Shown piece after piece: positions 1-6,004 of a stretch of 6,004 nt of DNA (the first letter of the stretch is position 1; the number at the start of each line of letters is the position of its first letter). The stretch is taken from assembly GCA_937951395.1 (NCBI GenBank), contig CALFBV010000113.1, positions 1-6,004 of the forward strand, in the 5' to 3' direction. The DNA comes from an uncultured Rubritalea sp. (GTDB taxonomy: Bacteria > Verrucomicrobiota > Verrucomicrobiia > Verrucomicrobiales > Akkermansiaceae). A model generated the notes under the pieces. The model had not been told where the DNA came from and searched no databases. It saw nothing but the letters and a program-made list of their open reading frames with translations. Position numbers and translations under genes: made by a program.

Positions 1-1266
1 ACGATTAAGGCCAATTACGGATCCAGTGACGATGACATGAGTCAGAGCAAAGAGGGCCTTACCTGGGGAGGCGAAGAGGATGTGGATGCGAATGATGCGC
101 CTATTATCAAACTGGTCTCCCATATTTTAGTAGAAGCTTTCAAAATGCGAGCGAGTGATATTCATATCGAGCCGATGGAAACCTCCCTTCGTGTTAGATA
201 CCGTGTGGATGGTAAGCTAATCGAAATAGATAATCATCCTAGAAAACTTCTTCCAGCTATTATAGCTCGTCTCAAGGTAATGAGTGGATCCATGAGTATC
301 GCGGAGAAGCGTTTGCCACAGGATGGTCGTATTCAAATTCAAGTGTCTGGTAAAGAGGTAGACCTCCGTGTTTCTAGTGTTCCTAGTAACCACGGGGAGA
401 GTATCGTCATGCGTATTCTTGATAAGTCTTCACTTCTCCTCGGGCTCCCAGAGCTAGGATTCTTCTCTGATGACCAAGACACCTTTAAAGAAATGATAGG
501 TCTACCAGACGGTATCATTCTAGTAACAGGACCTACTGGTAGTGGTAAAACTACCACGCTATACGCCTGTCTCAATGTGATTAACCGACCTGATAAAAAG
601 ATCATCACGGTGGAAGATCCTGTGGAATACGAAATGGCTGGTATCAATCAGGTCATGGTGAGAACCGAGATCGGGATGACATTCGCTGCTGCCCTACGGG
701 CTATGCTCCGTCAGGCTCCAAATATTATCATGATTGGTGAGATACGTGATGAGGAAACAGCGAACATTGCGATCAATGCGGCTCTTACTGGTCACTTGGT
801 ATTCTCCACACTCCACACCAATGACGCACCGAGCTCCATTGCACGTCTCGCAGACATCGGAGTTAAGAAATTCCTCATTGCATCTGCTGTTAGATGCATC
901 ATCGCTCAGCGACTAGTGAGAAAACTCTGCCCTACTTGTAAGGCTCCTACTGAGCTTAATGAGCGCGAAATGAGAATGCTCAATATTGACGGATCACAGA
1001 TGGCCGACAGTAACATCTACGGAGGTGTAGGATGTGAAAAATGTAGAAATAGTGGTCACAAAGGTCGTATGGGTCTGTTCGAAATATTCAAGATCGATGA
1101 CGAAGTGAGCCACATGATTAACGATAACCTCTCATCACCGCAGCTTAGAAAGCGTGCAAGAGAGCTAGGAATGAGAACACTCAGAGAAGATGGCATCAGA
1201 AAAGTTCTAGCTGGTGTGACCTCCGCTGAGGAAGTGATAGCAGTGACGATGGCAGATGGAGTATAA
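1..1266 (+). CDS. gspE: GspE/PilB-type secretion or pilus assembly ATPase (5' end outside window)
   Basis: Cytoplasmic hexameric ATPase that powers pseudopilus or type IV pilus assembly through the GspF/PilC platform. The reading frame is open to base 1, so the ATG at 37 is probably internal. Alignment by eye with the next gene puts the shared ANxAPII motif about 150 residues later there, so roughly 140 N-terminal residues (the T2SSE_N region) should lie upstream of the window. Counting from the Met at 37, I see the N2 domain with ASDIHIEP (39-46) and YRVDG (55-59), Walker A GPTGSGKT (165-172), Asp box VEDPVEY (192-198), Walker [10 protein letters not shown] (230-238), His box [13 protein letters not shown] (251-263) and a four-cysteine zinc motif (C298, C301, C333, C336). 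The full zinc motif marks the GspE/PilB branch rather than PilT. Oddity: the usual LRQDPD before Walker B reads LRQAPN. It ends at TAA 78 bases before a paralogous gene. Family assignment is firm; type II secretion versus pilus cannot be decided here. Confidence 0.95.
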   Translation, partial: TIKANYGSSDDDMSQSKEGLTWGGEEDVDANDAPIIKLVSHILVEAFKMRASDIHIEPMETSLRVRYRVDGKLIEIDNHPRKLLPAIIARLKVMSGSMSIAEKRLPQDGRIQIQVSGKEVDLRVSSVPSNHGESIVMRILDKSSLLLGLPELGFFSDDQDTFKEMIGLPDGIILVTGPTGSGKTTTLYACLNVINRPDKKIITVEDPVEYEMAGINQVMVRTEIGMTFAAALRAMLRQAPNIIMIGEIRDEETANIAINAALTGHLVFSTLHTNDAPSSIARLADIGVKKFLIASAVRCIIAQRLVRKLCPTCKAPTELNEREMRMLNIDGSQMADSNIYGGVGCEKCRNSGHKGRMGLFEIFKIDDEVSHMINDNLSSPQLRKRARELGMRTLREDGIRKVLAGVTSAEEVIAVTMADGV

Positions 1267-1344
1267 AATGTTCATTATTTTAACGACACAAATAAGGACA
1301 CAAGATTTAATAGAGTAACTAATTTTACAGTTTTAAAAATAACA

Positions 1345-3012
1345 ATGGATAATCAACAAGTCATAGACCTCTTCATGTCAAGGGGCTTAGTAGATAAGTA
1401 TTTGGCACAAGATATGATCACCTCGATTGAGACTAGTGGCAAAAGCATCGCTGAGACACTTGCAGATTTCGATATCGTATCGGATAGAGATGACATCTGG
1501 CCAGTGATCGCCTCAGAGATGGGTGTAGAGCTTGTCGACCTCACACAATTTGTGCCACCGGAGGAGCTAATTGGTCAGATTCCAGGGGGGATGGCGCGTC
1601 TTCATGGAGCATTTCCTGTGAATGTAGGAGCAGAAGGCCTCCACGTAGCACTTGCAGACCCGCTCAATCCACAGGCCGCGGAGGATCTCCGCTTTGCTCT
1701 TGGTAAAGAAATTATTGTGGTCGTGGCGCCAGATCACCTCATTGAGAAAAAGATCCAGGAATACTATGGTGGTGGTGACAGCATGGGCGATGTCCTCAGC
1801 CAGCTAGACGTCAAAGGAATGGGCGATCTCTCCGCTGATGAGCTAGAGTCAGAAGCGAACTCCGCACCGATCATCCGTTATGTAGACCTCGTGATGTATC
1901 AGGCGATCAATGAGCAGGCATCCGATATCCACTTTGAGCCATTTGAAAATGAATTCAAGATCCGCTATCGTGTGGATGGAGCACTATTTGAAATGTCACC
2001 ACCTCCTATGAATCTCGCGCGTGCGATCATTTCCCGTATCAAGGTGATGTCGAACATGAACATCGCAGAGACGCGTGTACCCCAGGATGGGCGAATCGTA
2101 AAAAACATCGGAGATAAGCAGGTCGACATGCGTGTTTCCTCACTGCCAACTCAGCACGGTGAGAGTGTGGTGCTTCGTATTCTAGACAGAAGTAACGTGA
2201 ATCTTGAACTCGAAGTTCTCGGTCTTCCTGACGAAATGTTTAACTACGTAGTAGAGACCATTCACAAGCCAAACGGAATTTTCATCGTCACTGGGCCTAC
2301 TGGTGCCGGTAAGACTACCACACTTTATGCCGCTCTGAGAAAAATCAACACGATTGATGCGAAACTTCTCACAGCAGAAGACCCTGTGGAATATGACATC
2401 GACGGAATTATTCAGATACCTGTCAACGATGCCATTGGCTTAGATTTCTCTCGTATTCTTCGAGCCTTCTTGCGTCAAGATCCGGACCGAATCCTGGTGG
2501 GAGAGATCCGTGATAAGGAAACGGCACAAATTTCCATTCAGGCCGCGCTCACTGGTCACTTAGTACTTTCAACTCTTCACACGAACGATGCAGCAGGTGC
2601 TGTCACGCGCCTTGTAGATATGGGTGTAGAACCATTCCTCGTAGCGGCTTCTCTTGAGGGAGTATTAGCCCAACGTCTTGTAAGAACTATTTGTAAGGAA
2701 TGCCGTGCACCATACGAGCCGAGCGAAGCTCTGATCAACCAGCTAGGACTCTCTCCACACGAACTAGGTGACAAAGAATTCTACACAGGTCAAGGTTGTG
2801 ATGTTTGTGGAAATGGCTACAAAGGCAGACAAGGACTCTTTGAGCTGCTCGATGTCTCTGACCCGATCCGTGAACTTATCACCAAGCGTTCACCATCTGT
2901 TGTGATTAAGCAGAAAGCGATTGAACTCGGCATGCAAACACTCCGCGAAGACGGACTGCGAAACATTTACACCGGCTCTACCAGCATCGAAGAAGTTCTC
3001 AAATATACTTAG
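1345..3012 (+). CDS. gspE: GspE/PilB-type secretion or pilus assembly ATPase, complete, second copy
   Basis: Complete 555-aa assembly ATPase, a normal length for GspE/PilB. Residues about 1-145 form a T2SSE_N-type N-terminal domain (note ALADPLNPQA near 102-111, then a helix ending in IQEYY). It lacks a clear RLGxxLxxxG signature, so cyclic-di-GMP binding of the MshEN kind is not supported. The N2 domain holds ASDIHFEP (192-199) and YRVDG (208-212). The motor domain has Walker A GPTGAGKT (317-324), Asp box AEDPVEY (344-350), canonical LRQDPD (376-381), Walker B RILVGEIRD (382-390), His box TGHLVLSTLHTND (403-415) and zinc cysteines C450, C453, C485, C488. All expected catalytic motifs are intact. 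The ATG at 1345 is preceded by A/T-rich sequence with no Shine-Dalgarno; I keep it because the N-terminal domain begins at once and no better start is seen. It lies between a paralogous ATPase and GspF/PilC, its expected membrane partner. Confidence 0.96.
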   Translation: MDNQQVIDLFMSRGLVDKYLAQDMITSIETSGKSIAETLADFDIVSDRDDIWPVIASEMGVELVDLTQFVPPEELIGQIPGGMARLHGAFPVNVGAEGLHVALADPLNPQAAEDLRFALGKEIIVVVAPDHLIEKKIQEYYGGGDSMGDVLSQLDVKGMGDLSADELESEANSAPIIRYVDLVMYQAINEQASDIHFEPFENEFKIRYRVDGALFEMSPPPMNLARAIISRIKVMSNMNIAETRVPQDGRIVKNIGDKQVDMRVSSLPTQHGESVVLRILDRSNVNLELEVLGLPDEMFNYVVETIHKPNGIFIVTGPTGAGKTTTLYAALRKINTIDAKLLTAEDPVEYDIDGIIQIPVNDAIGLDFSRILRAFLRQDPDRILVGEIRDKETAQISIQAALTGHLVLSTLHTNDAAGAVTRLVDMGVEPFLVAASLEGVLAQRLVRTICKECRAPYEPSEALINQLGLSPHELGDKEFYTGQGCDVCGNGYKGRQGLFELLDVSDPIRELITKRSPSVVIKQKAIELGMQTLREDGLRNIYTGSTSIEEVLKYT

Positions 3013-3091
3013 TACATAAAAAACACCTGATTTTTAGGCTTCACAGCCCCTATCAAAATAGTTTAATTTAAATCTAACTCAATACACACAT

Positions 3092-4384
3092 ATGGCGCAT
3101 TTCCAATACATAGCACTAAATGCTAAAGGCGAACAGACAACAGGCTCAATCGAAGCTGGATCAGAAGCAGATGCAATCACTCAGATCAGAGGGAAGGGGC
3201 TCTATCCTACACAAGTTGTAGAACAGGGCAAAGCAGCCCTTAACGCATCTTCTGCGAAAGGGAAATCTTCCGTAGGTAAGAAAGGAAAAACTAAGGTCAA
3301 GAAAGTCAAAGGTGGCGGCAAGGTGAAGCCTAAGGTGATGATGATCTTCACGCGTCAGCTCGCTACACTGATTGATTCAGGCCTTCCGCTTCTAAAAGGT
3401 CTTAACGTGTTGGCTAAACAGGAGCCTAACCCAGTTCTTAAAAGCACAATCTCTAGTATCGCTGACTCAGTTCAGAGTGGTTCTACATTCTCAGAGAGTC
3501 TCGCGCAGCACCCTAAACTTTTTAACAAGCTCTATGTGAACATGGTCAAGGCCGGTGAGCTAGGTGGTGTTCTCGAAGTCGTTCTCACACGTCTCGCAGA
3601 ATACATGGAAAAAGCGAACAAGTTGAAAAACAAAATCGTTTCAGCCATGGTTTATCCGTTCATTGTTATGTTCATTGCGGTGGCTATTTTGATCTTTCTC
3701 ATGGTGGTCGTAGTTCCTCAGTTCAAGAAAATGTTTGATGACATGGATCAGGAGCTTCCAGCGATCTCAGAATTTGTATTCAACTTCTCTGATGCATTGA
3801 TGAAACCCTCTCCGTATGTATTCACTCCATTTATCGTATGGCTCGTAGTAGGCTTTGTAATACTACTGATAGTCTTTAACAAGTGGGCAGGCACCGTATC
3901 AGGTCGAGAAGCAGTGGATGGCTTTAAGCTTAAAATGCCACTACTTGGAGATCTACAGCGCAAGAGTGCTATCTCCAGATTCAGTAGAACTCTAGGAACG
4001 CTCGTCACCTCTGGTGTGCCGATCCTTCAGGCTCTCAACATCACTAGTGATACAGCAGGAAACGTAGTGGTATCTAAGGCGATCAATAACATTCACGGAG
4101 CTGTAAAAGAAGGTGAATCTATTGTGACCCCGATGTCAGCCAGCAAGGTATTCCCGCCGATGGTGATTAGTATGGTAGATGTTGGTGAAGAGACAGGTAA
4201 GCTTCCAGACATGTTACTTAAAGTCGCAGACGTTTATGATGATGAGGTGGACAACGCAGTATCTGCGCTCACATCGATCATCGAACCACTCATGATTATT
4301 ATCCTCGCGGTTATCGTGGGAACCATCGTTGTTGCGATGTTCTTACCACTCATCAAGATGATGAACTCAGTGGAGCAACAGTAA
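3092..4384 (+). CDS. gspF: GspF/PilC-family inner-membrane platform protein
   Basis: Polytopic inner-membrane protein that couples the assembly ATPase to pseudopilin polymerisation in type II secretion and type IV pilus systems. The 430 aa fit the family (about 400). A short N-terminal domain starts FQYIALNAKGEQTTGSIEA (4-22). A lysine/glycine-rich linker covers residues 56-81. The first T2SSF repeat begins at FTRQLATLIDSGLPL (86-100) and includes the signature VKAGELGG (152-159). The second begins at ISRFSRTLGTLVTSGVPIL (294-312) and includes VDVGEETGKL (362-371). Likely membrane helices are near 186-208, 243-263 and 396-420, the three-helix layout known for the family. An in-frame TAG at 3059-3061 and no other ATG before 3092 fix the start, which has no Shine-Dalgarno. 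It follows the second ATPase by 79 bases and precedes a pseudopilin gene, a standard order. Whether it serves secretion or pili is not decidable from the protein alone. Confidence 0.96.
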   Translation: MAHFQYIALNAKGEQTTGSIEAGSEADAITQIRGKGLYPTQVVEQGKAALNASSAKGKSSVGKKGKTKVKKVKGGGKVKPKVMMIFTRQLATLIDSGLPLLKGLNVLAKQEPNPVLKSTISSIADSVQSGSTFSESLAQHPKLFNKLYVNMVKAGELGGVLEVVLTRLAEYMEKANKLKNKIVSAMVYPFIVMFIAVAILIFLMVVVVPQFKKMFDDMDQELPAISEFVFNFSDALMKPSPYVFTPFIVWLVVGFVILLIVFNKWAGTVSGREAVDGFKLKMPLLGDLQRKSAISRFSRTLGTLVTSGVPILQALNITSDTAGNVVVSKAINNIHGAVKEGESIVTPMSASKVFPPMVISMVDVGEETGKLPDMLLKVADVYDDEVDNAVSALTSIIEPLMIIILAVIVGTIVVAMFLPLIKMMNSVEQQ

Positions 4385-4433
4385 ACAGAGTATCAATCAA
4401 TAAATTAAAACTCGCAATTCACGCGAAATCAGT

Positions 4434-4439
4434 TATATT
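4434..4439 (+). promoter_or_regulatory. Weak candidate -10 element (TATATT) before the pseudopilin gene
   Basis: TATATT matches the sigma70 -10 consensus at five of six bases and sits directly against the inverted repeat at 4440-4476. At 17 bases spacing the -35 position reads CTCGCA, which is poor. It could give the pseudopilin its own promoter, with the inverted repeat at the start site acting as an operator, but an A/T-rich gap produces such hexamers by chance. Confidence 0.2.
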
Positions 4440-4476
4440 AGTTACGCGTCGGAAAATTATTTACTGACGCGTAACT
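4440..4476. repeat. Perfect 11-bp inverted repeat (hairpin) ahead of the pseudopilin gene
   Basis: The arms AGTTACGCGTC (4440-4450) and GACGCGTAACT (4466-4476) are exact reverse complements. A further G-U and G-C pair can extend the stem inward to 13 pairs with an 11-base A/T-rich loop. Each arm contains the palindrome ACGCGT. No run of T follows on either strand, so it is not a standard intrinsic terminator. Its position, 55 bases after the gspF-like stop and 32 bases before the pseudopilin ATG, suits an mRNA-stability or processing hairpin, a partial terminator, or a protein-binding operator. The repeat is seen directly; the role is inferred. Confidence 0.8.
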
Positions 4477-4508
4477 TACTTAAAACCAAATCCTTTATCT
4501 GAACCGAT

Positions 4509-5072
4509 ATGAAATTAACATCCCAAAATCTAAATACACTCGCCGCTAGAAAGACTAAGAAAGGCTTCACACTCATGGAGGTCATCGTCGTAATGGCTAT
4601 TATTTTTGGCCTTGCTGGTATTGGCTTTGGAGACTTCTTCCAGATGAACAATACAGCCAAGGAAGGTGAGACGAGAGCGATTCTCAATGCGGTCTCAGAA
4701 GCGATGGTCGCAAGATCCGCCGATATATCATCAGATCAGCGTGGTGACGTAGGAGTTCAGACTGGGTTTATTTATCCTACTGGTGATGGTGGAGATAAAA
4801 GCACAGAAGCTCTAGTGAGTTACATCTCAGGAGACTTTGATGGCAATGGCTATATTGATGATAATGCCAGGACTAAAAGTAGCGCAATCGTACCAGGGCA
4901 AACAGGCAGTAGCTCTTATCTTAATGACGATGACGTAATCGTTGATTCATGGGGAACTCCTATCCGTTACACCTTTCCAGGTGATTATCACAATGAAGAT
5001 AATGGCTTTGATTTAGAGTCTGCTGGTCCAGACCGTGAATTCGATACTGATGACGATATTATCTTGAAGTAA
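4509..5072 (+). CDS. gspG: GspG-like pseudopilin with class III signal peptide
   Basis: Subunit of a pseudopilus or pilus: an inner-membrane precursor cut by prepilin peptidase, then assembled by the upstream ATPase/GspF machinery. The 187-aa product has a basic 19-residue leader ending KKG, predicted cleavage between G19 and F20, then FTLMEVIVVMAII with the key Glu at mature position 5 (E24) and a hydrophobic helix to about residue 42. The leader is longer than the 6-10 residues usual in proteobacterial GspG. The globular part has a DSWGTPIRY motif (146-154) and the tail GFDLESAGPDREFDTDDDI (166-184), like the GspG C-terminal strand and calcium-site region. Residues 109-120 read like an EF-hand/dockerin loop (DxDxNGxI). 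An in-frame TGA at 4500-4502 fixes the ATG at 4509; no Shine-Dalgarno is present. It lies 124 bases after the gspF-like gene. Major GspG versus another GspG-like pseudopilin is not certain. Confidence 0.9.
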   Translation: MKLTSQNLNTLAARKTKKGFTLMEVIVVMAIIFGLAGIGFGDFFQMNNTAKEGETRAILNAVSEAMVARSADISSDQRGDVGVQTGFIYPTGDGGDKSTEALVSYISGDFDGNGYIDDNARTKSSAIVPGQTGSSSYLNDDDVIVDSWGTPIRYTFPGDYHNEDNGFDLESAGPDREFDTDDDIILK

Positions 5073-5090
5073 TTTTTTTACAAGCTTGGA

Positions 5091-5118
5091 CATATTTTAG
5101 CTATCTAGTTGAAATATG
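5091..5118 (+). terminator. Possible weak terminator hairpin after the pseudopilin gene
   Basis: CATATTT (5091-5097) pairs with AAATATG (5112-5118). Allowing two G-U pairs, the stem extends inward to 12 pairs around a 4-base loop. A short TTTT (5123-5126) follows. The outer stem is A/T-rich and the T run is short, so termination would be weak. Position, 18 bases past the pseudopilin stop and before the next gene, favours an end-of-transcript role. It may equally be a chance A/T-rich fold. Confidence 0.35.
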
Positions 5119-5153
5119 CTCATTTTCAGCTATGTATAAAGAAATAGGGGACG

Positions 5154-5167
5154 AAGTAGATCTACTT
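5154..5167. repeat. 14-bp perfect palindrome upstream of the OmpA-family gene
   Basis: AAGTAGATCTACTT is a perfect palindrome that ends 19 bases before the ATG at 5187. Its size and location would suit a dimeric regulator's operator or a small leader hairpin. About 0.4 perfect 14-bp palindromes are expected by chance in 6 kb, so only its location in a short non-coding gap makes it notable. No second copy was noticed. Confidence 0.4.
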
Positions 5168-5186
5168 TCTCCTTACCTCAACACTC

Positions 5187-6004
5187 ATGTCTGAAACTGG
5201 TTATAGCTGGAAAAATGTGCGTTACGGCTCTGGCCGCCAAGCATCGCACTCGGAGCATCTCACTAGATGGATCCTGATAGCCGTGGTTCTAGCTGTCGTT
5301 TCTCACATCGTTGTCTTGGTAGCGATGAAGAAAATGCCCATTTTCTTAAACTCCACAGACTCTGAGGAAATAGTCACACAGAGCGTCGTGGTGCGCAATG
5401 TGATGGAGAGAAAATACATCGAGCCGCCAAAAGACACAGAGGTAAGCGAATTCGTAGAACCTACTGAAACTGCTAAGAATCTTCTAGAAGAGCTGGAAAT
5501 GCTAGAAGAGGCGCCAGAGGACATAGAAATGGACTTCTCACCCACGATCGATGAGCCAGACATCCAAGTCCCAATGGAAGCACCAGCTCTGGCAGGCGAT
5601 GAGGACTCCTCAGCAGAAGATCTCACTGCAGGTTTAGACTTCACTGAGAACATTGAAGATCTAGGCAGTACAGATGATTTCCTCAAGCCAGCCGCAGGGC
5701 AAATCACCATCGATCCCGGTAAGCAAGCTGCAGACGAATTTGATCCAGATAAATTCAACACCGAACTAGCTAAAGGTGCAGGTGGTGACACTAGAGAAGG
5801 AGTCATTGAAGGCTTCACACCTCTCGCGGAGATGACGCGCCTCTCACAGTCTGATCTAGAGAAATCCAAAGGGATGATCGGTTCTGATCTACTCTATGAT
5901 TTCGGCAAAGCCATCCTCCGCGATAGTGCTAAGAACAGCCTACTCAAAGTGGTGCTCCTCATTGATAAGAATCCCAACATGAAATGTTGGATCGAAGGTC
6001 ATAC
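5187..6004 (+). CDS. Membrane-anchored OmpA/MotB-like family protein (3' end outside window)
   Basis: An open frame from ATG 5187 reaches the right edge without a stop, giving 272 full codons. An in-frame TAG at 5157-5159 and the following membrane segment support this start; no Shine-Dalgarno is seen. Residues 1-26 are polar and probably cytoplasmic, and WILIAVVLAVVSHIVVLVAM (28-47) is a single membrane anchor with no signal-peptidase or lipobox site evident. A long, probably disordered linker follows; residues 81-165 hold 29 Asp/Glu and two Lys. From about 230 an OmpA-like domain begins: LLYDFGKAILRDSAKNSL (235-252) and, at the edge, IEGH followed by an AC that must encode Thr. This matches the family's F/Y-x-F..a.L...a...L and IeGHTD core. 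Anchor plus OmpA domain resembles MotB-like inner-membrane proteins that grip peptidoglycan. A role with the upstream secretion genes is possible but rests on adjacency only. The remainder of the domain lies outside the window. Confidence 0.85.
   Translation, partial: MSETGYSWKNVRYGSGRQASHSEHLTRWILIAVVLAVVSHIVVLVAMKKMPIFLNSTDSEEIVTQSVVVRNVMERKYIEPPKDTEVSEFVEPTETAKNLLEELEMLEEAPEDIEMDFSPTIDEPDIQVPMEAPALAGDEDSSAEDLTAGLDFTENIEDLGSTDDFLKPAAGQITIDPGKQAADEFDPDKFNTELAKGAGGDTREGVIEGFTPLAEMTRLSQSDLEKSKGMIGSDLLYDFGKAILRDSAKNSLLKVVLLIDKNPNMKCWIEGH

Noticed and set aside
37..39. ATG at 37 as the true start of the first ATPase
   Set aside because: The frame is open upstream to base 1 and the protein from here would lack the N-terminal domain of about 140-150 residues that its paralog has.
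339..647. Minus-strand frame of 102 aa within the first ATPase
   Set aside because: Antisense to conserved ATPase motifs, with no recognisable domain; a coding-shadow frame.
734..916. 60-aa plus-strand frame in another phase within the first ATPase
   Set aside because: Overlaps the Walker B and His-box coding in the correct frame; low-complexity product without family features.
1285..1303. 7-bp direct repeat GACACAA (1285-1291 and 1297-1303) before the second ATPase
   Set aside because: Too short to distinguish from chance and no promoter-like element is placed consistently with it.
1268..1318. Tiny 16-codon frame (ATG at 1268) between the two ATPase genes, as a leader peptide
   Set aside because: No ribosome site, no codon run typical of attenuators, and such short frames are expected by chance in A/T-rich gaps.
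3013..3091. Possible terminator in the gap before the gspF-like gene (CCTGATTTTTAGG, 3027-3039 region)
   Set aside because: Only about five pairs including a G-U and a 3-base loop; the T run is inside the fold rather than after it.
3748..4008. Minus-strand frame of 86 aa within the gspF-like gene
   Set aside because: Antisense shadow of a well-supported conserved gene. The same reasoning removes minus-strand frames at 1353-1544, 2577-2774 and 4457-4687.
5109..5140. Promoter made of TTGAAA (5109-5114) and TATAAA (5135-5140) before the OmpA-family gene
   Set aside because: The spacing is 20 bases, too long for a standard sigma70 promoter, and TTGAAA lies inside the hairpin stem; not strong enough to list.
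5303..5869. 188-aa serine-rich frame on the minus strand
   Set aside because: It lies antisense to the OmpA-family gene, which has a clear membrane anchor and domain motifs. The serine richness is the complement of Asp/Glu and other codons in that acidic linker.

Overview
The window is a same-strand (+) run of genes for one type II secretion / type IV pilus-type assembly machine, followed by the start of an OmpA-family envelope gene. It suggests a Gram-negative-type bacterium. The PVC group, especially Verrucomicrobiota, is my best guess. The reasons are moderate base composition by eye, a GspG-like pseudopilin tail ending in an aspartate-rich AGPD...DTDDDI motif, two successive GspE/PilB-type ATPases beside one GspF, and the absence of any recognisable Shine-Dalgarno sequence at all four visible starts. 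This placement is inference, not proof.

Layout: (1) 1-1266 is the 3' part of a GspE/PilB ATPase gene that begins upstream of the window. (2) 1345-3012 is a second, complete GspE/PilB ATPase of 555 aa. (3) 3092-4384 is the polytopic inner-membrane platform protein GspF/PilC, 430 aa. (4) 4509-5072 is a class III (prepilin-type) signal-bearing pseudopilin resembling GspG, 187 aa, with an EF-hand-like loop. (5) 5187 to the right edge is an unfinished gene for a protein with one N-terminal membrane anchor, a very acidic linker and the beginning of an OmpA/MotB-like peptidoglycan-binding domain. Intergenic gaps are 78, 79, 124 and 114 bases, with no overlaps. The gap before the pseudopilin holds a strong perfect inverted repeat. 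The gap before the OmpA-family gene holds a weaker hairpin and a 14-bp palindrome.

How they fit together: cytoplasmic hexameric ATPases are expected to drive the GspF platform, which adds pseudopilin subunits to a periplasmic pseudopilus or pilus after a prepilin peptidase trims the leader. No peptidase, secretin, GspL/M or PilM/N/O gene, and no PilT-type retraction ATPase, lies in the window. The OmpA-family protein may tether the inner membrane to the cell wall, but its link to the secretion genes rests only on adjacency.

The window is mostly ordinary, well-known machinery. The points most worth a second look are the paired ATPases, with an altered pre-Walker B motif in the first, the hairpin and evenly spaced ACGCG motifs before the pseudopilin, the calcium-loop-like segment in the pseudopilin, and the acidic anchored OmpA protein. 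I see no evidence for a wholly new system, mobile element, CRISPR array or RNA gene.
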